From assembly GCA_003219345.1 (NCBI GenBank), contig QHOP01000404.1:1-7248 (forward strand): a DNA stretch of 7,248 nucleotides, written 5' to 3'. This document shows, piece after piece, positions 6,166 through 7,248 of this stretch. The notes beneath the pieces were generated by a model. It ran no database searches, was not told the DNA's origin, and saw only the letters and a program-made list of their open reading frames with translations. The stretch's first letter is position 1; every line of letters begins with the position of its first letter. Made by a program: the position numbers and the translations under genes. The DNA is from Verrucomicrobiota bacterium. GTDB lineage: Bacteria; Verrucomicrobiota; Verrucomicrobiia; Limisphaerales; AV2.

Positions 6166-6202
6166 CTAGCGGCTGAACGGGCAGTCTAGTCAACCACAAG
6201 CT

Positions 6203-6766
6203 ATGAAAAACACTTCCGCTCTACTCATCGTGGGCCTGGCGACCGCCGGATGGTCTGTCATGGCCGCTGAACAAAAATTGGACATCAGCAAAATCGACGT
6301 CAGCAAGCTTCCGCCGGCCGCCGACAAGAAGGGCGTCACCTACGCCAAAGACATCCGCCCGATTTTTGAAGCGTCGTGTTTCCGATGCCACGGCGAGGAG
6401 AAGCAAAAGGGCGATTTGCGCCTCGACAGTCTTCAAGCCGTCCTCAAGGGCGGTGAAGACGGCAAAGTCATTGTTCCCGGTGCCAGCAAGAAGAGTCTGC
6501 TGGTCATCGCCGCGGCGCGGATCGACGACGAAACAGCCATGCCGCCCAAACCGAAACCGGGCGGGCCAGGTGGAAATCGTCCGGGTGGTCCCGGCGGACG
6601 TGGTCCTGGCGGGCCCGGTGGAGCAGGTGGTGGACGCGGTCCTGGTGGTGCTGGTGGCCCCGGCGGTGGTCCTGGTGGACCCGGTGGATTCGGCCCTCCC
6701 CCAAAACCGCTGACTCCAGAGCAAGTCGGCTTGATTCGCGCATGGGTTGACCAGGGCGCGAAATAA
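6203..6766 (+). CDS. Exported single-heme cytochrome c domain protein (planctomycete-type cytochrome C) with Gly/Pro-rich insert
   Basis: 187 aa, probably a periplasmic electron carrier or an anchored redox partner. The signal peptide is residues 1-21 (cut near MAA/EQ). VTYAKDIRPIFEASCFRCHGEEKQKGDLRLDS (from residue 45) is the hallmark of the PSCyt1 family, with the heme-binding CFRCH at 59-63 (C59, C62, H63). M113 in TAMPPK is the likely distal ligand. LTPEQVGLIRAWVDQGAK (170-187) is the usual C-terminal helix. Between these two, where relatives normally have only a few residues, lies a stretch of about 45 Gly/Pro/Arg residues (119-165). No good Shine-Dalgarno precedes the ATG; the signal peptide decides the start. 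A PQQ-like propeller gene follows 146 bp later on the same strand, a common pairing of domain types in Verrucomicrobiota and Planctomycetes. The antisense reading frame of the repeat is a composition artefact. Confidence 0.88.
   Translation: MKNTSALLIVGLATAGWSVMAAEQKLDISKIDVSKLPPAADKKGVTYAKDIRPIFEASCFRCHGEEKQKGDLRLDSLQAVLKGGEDGKVIVPGASKKSLLVIAAARIDDETAMPPKPKPGGPGGNRPGGPGGRGPGGPGGAGGGRGPGGAGGPGGGPGGPGGFGPPPKPLTPEQVGLIRAWVDQGAK
6362..6392 (+). other. Heme c attachment site of the cytochrome
   Basis: The codons for IFEASCFRCH cover this stretch, with the CxxCH motif at 6377-6391. It is the only CxxCH in the protein, so one covalently bound heme is expected. Confidence 0.85.
6557..6697 (+). repeat. 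Low-complexity GGP/GPG-coding tract in the cytochrome gene
   Basis: The DNA is an irregular run of GGTCCTGGTGG- and GGCCCCGGCGG-like units encoding GGPGG, GRGPGG and GGAGG steps. Synonymous codons are mixed (GGT, GGC, GGA), so the tract is not a recent exact expansion, although slippage between units is likely. The peptide is expected to be disordered. Confidence 0.7.
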
Positions 6767-6774
6767 TTCGGCGC

Positions 6775-6839
6775 GGTTCGATTGTTCGGCGCTGGATGTT
6801 CGAGGTTGGACGTTTTTTGAGGTTTGGTTTCCGCCGCGC
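6775..6839 (+). repeat. Heptamer-repeat tract, copy B, 3' of the cytochrome gene
   Basis: Starts 8 bp after the cytochrome stop, in the same orientation relative to its gene as copy A. It reads GTTCGAT, an extra T, then GTTCGGC, GCTGGAT, GTTCGAG and GTTGGAC (6776-6811), then GTTTTTT and the conserved tail GAGGTTTGGTTT followed by CCGCCGCGC. It has five heptamers where copy A has three. Confidence 0.62.
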
Positions 6840-6872
6840 CGGCCTGTTGACACTGCGCCTTACTCATCTTTC

Positions 6873-6887
6873 CGGAAACGATTTCCG
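6873..6887. promoter_or_regulatory. Short perfect inverted repeat upstream of the propeller gene
   Basis: CGGAAA and TTTCCG are separated by CGA, 25 bp before the ATG at 6913. It could be an operator half-site pair or a small leader hairpin. It is short enough to be chance. Confidence 0.22.
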
Positions 6888-6912
6888 ACTGCCGCCGGTG
6901 AGAGTCAAAAAA

Positions 6913-7248
6913 ATGAAACCGCAGAAACGCATGAAAAACTCATTCACGGCTCGCGTCGCAGTCCTCCTTACAATCACAGCGGCACTTTCCTCCACGGCTG
7001 GCAATTGGCCGGGCTGGCGCGGACCGGATGGCACAGGCGCCTCTTCCGAAAAAAATCTACCGCTAAAATGGAGTACGAACGAGAACGTGCGCTGGAAGGT
7101 GGATTTGCCGGATCGTGGGAATTCTTCTCCCATCGTCTGGGGCAACCGCGTGTTTGTCGCCCAGGCTGTGCAGAAGGAGAATCGACGGACGCTCATGTGC
7201 CTCGACCGCGCGAATGGCAAGTTGCTCTGGCAATCCGGTGTCACCTAC
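6913..7248 (+). CDS. Exported PQQ-like beta-propeller repeat protein (partial, C-terminus off the right edge)
   Basis: Open for 112 codons to the window edge. Residues 1-30 form a signal peptide with a basic start (MKPQKRMK) and a hydrophobic core (VAVLLTITAALSS). The mature part begins NWPGWRGPDGTG (31-42), the usual opening of this Verrucomicrobiota/Planctomycetes family, then VRWKVDLPDRGNSSPIVWGN (59-78) and the first blade-closing motif CLDRANGKLLW (96-106), which fits the pattern xxDxxxGxxxW of PQQ-like repeats. GAGAG eight bases upstream supports the ATG at 6913 over the in-frame ATG at 6931; a GTG at 6898 is a less likely alternative. It is probably periplasmic. Whether it binds a quinone cofactor or is a structural or enzymatic propeller cannot be told from one blade. 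The neighbouring cytochrome suggests, but does not prove, a redox partnership. Confidence 0.88.
   Translation, partial: MKPQKRMKNSFTARVAVLLTITAALSSTAGNWPGWRGPDGTGASSEKNLPLKWSTNENVRWKVDLPDRGNSSPIVWGNRVFVAQAVQKENRRTLMCLDRANGKLLWQSGVTY

Larger units (their letters stand above)
5787..6202. other. 416-bp intergenic region, repeat-rich
   Basis: No credible gene is seen on either strand. From left to right it holds the GTAG-headed double hairpin (5809-5886) with T5, a small hairpin (AGAG-GCCC, loop GCTG, GGGC then CTCT with a 2-nt bulge, 5894-5915), a short CTGAT/ATCAG hairpin near 5950-5963, the CTC-rich inverted repeat (about 5980-6055), and the candidate ECF promoter before the cytochrome gene. 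About 80 bp between 6058 and 6137 show nothing recognisable. Confidence 0.6.

Noticed and set aside
6847..6852. Perfect TTGACA -35 box before the propeller gene
   Set aside because: No acceptable -10 box occurs 16-19 bp downstream.
6221..6853. Minus-strand open frames rich in Pro or Thr/Arg across the cytochrome gene
   Set aside because: They mirror the Gly/Pro tract and the heptamer repeat. The sense frame has the signal peptide and CxxCH.
1..7248. CRISPR array, tRNA, rRNA, or defence or toxin-antitoxin system
   Set aside because: No regularly spaced direct repeats, no cloverleaf or rRNA-like sequence, and no small gene pair or defence domain were seen.

Overview
The window looks like part of a GC-rich chromosome of the Verrucomicrobiota type, probably a Pedosphaera/Limisphaera-like lineage. 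This is an inference from three things: a planctomycete-type single-heme cytochrome next to a secreted PQQ-like beta-propeller protein, a secreted Gfo/Idh/MocA-family protein, and a dense load of short dispersed palindromic repeats in and between genes. No rRNA, tRNA or CRISPR array is visible.

Layout. Positions 1-336 (minus strand) hold the N-terminal third or so of a DUF772-type transposase that runs off the left edge. A 233-bp divergent gap containing a near-perfect dyad (371-393) separates it from metH (570-4496, plus), a full-length cobalamin-dependent methionine synthase with all four modules. metH carries two in-frame insertions. One is a 54-bp unit bounded by TTCCC direct repeats (1201-1259). 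The other is a 79-bp REP-like double hairpin (3471-3549) that adds 27 residues just before the reactivation domain. Downstream of metH lie a heptamer-repeat tract (4518-4573) and a 102-bp inverted repeat (4585-4686). Next comes a secreted Gfo/Idh/MocA-like protein (4806-5786), then a 416-bp gap holding a second GTAG-headed double hairpin (5809-5886, followed by T5), a pyrimidine/purine inverted repeat (about 5980-6055) and a candidate ECF-sigma promoter (6138-6165). After these are a cytochrome c domain protein with a long Gly/Pro insertion (6203-6766), a second heptamer-repeat tract (6775-6839) and the start of a PQQ-like beta-propeller protein (6913 to the right edge).

How the parts relate. 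The genes do not form one pathway. metH is one-carbon/methionine housekeeping. The cytochrome and the propeller protein are both exported and co-oriented, and probably belong to the periplasmic redox repertoire of this phylum. What ties the window together is the mobile-repeat layer. Two different GTAG-headed inverted hairpin pairs of nearly the same size (79 and 78 bp) occur. Within each pair, every difference between the two stems is a compensatory base-pair change. That points to selection on hairpin structure, as expected of REP elements mobilised by a TnpA-REP (RAYT) type enzyme, although no such enzyme is in the window.
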